From Acidimicrobiales bacterium (lineage in GTDB: Bacteria; Actinomycetota; Acidimicrobiia; Acidimicrobiales; Palsa-688): 7,048 bases of DNA. Location of the stretch: contig JAFAWZ010000111.1 of the NCBI GenBank assembly GCA_019241495.1, forward strand, positions 1-7,048. Direction: 5' to 3'. A program made the translations under genes and the position numbers. Positions 6,911-7,048 of this stretch are shown here, one piece after another. The notes under the pieces are model-generated. The model did not search any database and was not told where the DNA came from. It worked only from the letters and a program-made list of their open reading frames with translations. Positions within the stretch are counted from its first letter, which is position 1. The number at the start of each line of letters is the position of its first letter.

Positions 6911-7048
6911 CTACCTCCAGGGGGTGTGGGCCAGCTGGGCCAGGGTGAGGCGGGGGCCGCGGGCGCTGACGGGCTGCCAGACGGCGGTGTCAGGGGCGAA
7001 CCCGGGTGTGCGGGCGGCGGTGGCGACGGGGACGGCCGGGTGGGTGAG
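6911..7048 (-). CDS. C-terminal end of an unidentified protein, probably of the transfer region
   Basis: Only the last 45 codons are inside the window, ending with TAG at 6911-6913; the 5' part lies beyond the right edge. The visible tail is rich in Pro, Ala, Thr and Val and ends in Leu-Ala-His-Thr-Pro-Trp-Arg. There is no membrane segment or motif by which to identify it. The stop is two bases before the start of the cell-wall hydrolase, so the two are probably in one operon and this may be another conjugation protein. The reading frame is supported by the tight junction, by the Shine-Dalgarno of the next gene lying within it, and by strong G/C preference at third positions. Confidence 0.6.
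   Translation of the reverse strand, partial: LTHPAVPVATAARTPGFAPDTAVWQPVSARGPRLTLAQLAHTPWR
6914..6918 (-). promoter_or_regulatory. Strong ribosome binding site of the cell-wall hydrolase
   Basis: GGAGG on the minus strand, overlapping the last codons of the upstream gene and five bases from CTG 6908. It is the best-placed Shine-Dalgarno in the window and the main reason for choosing the unusual CTG start. Confidence 0.65.

Noticed and set aside
1..7048. tRNA genes, CRISPR arrays, insertion sequences, attachment sites
   Set aside because: I looked for cloverleaf ends, regularly spaced repeats, terminal inverted repeats with transposase motifs and long direct repeats, and saw none.

Overview
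The window is GC-rich DNA (about 60-80% in the rows I counted by hand). Codon use strongly favours G or C in third positions, GTG and probably CTG serve as starts, and Shine-Dalgarno sequences are strong. This suggests an actinobacterium; I cannot name a genus. All five genes I can support lie on the minus strand, so transcription runs from the right edge to the left edge. Coding density is nearly complete, and the longest non-coding stretch is 61 bases.

Right part (about 5919-7048): the last 45 codons of an unidentified gene are followed, two bases after its stop, by a membrane-anchored cell-wall hydrolase. This enzyme joins a lytic transglycosylase domain to an NlpC/P60 peptidase domain. 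Proteins of this build are typical of Gram-positive conjugation modules (VirB1/Tcp-like), so this part is probably the end of the transfer region of an integrative or other conjugative element.

Left part (1-5857): three co-directional genes form a compact operon. The first (446 aa) carries a clear PD-(D/E)XK nuclease core. The second (1,114 aa) is a very large, almost wholly alpha-helical protein. It overlaps the first gene by 8 bases and has a possible HEPN-like N-terminus. The third (at least 387 aa once repaired) has a PD-(D/E)XK-like core without the usual lysine. It is broken by a one-base frameshift at 343-344 and runs off the left edge.

The combination of nuclease, giant helical protein and nuclease-like protein, carried as tightly coupled cargo beside conjugation genes, looks like an uncharacterised anti-phage or anti-plasmid defence module. 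That function is inferred from architecture and location. No part of the cassette matches a named defence system that I can recognise.
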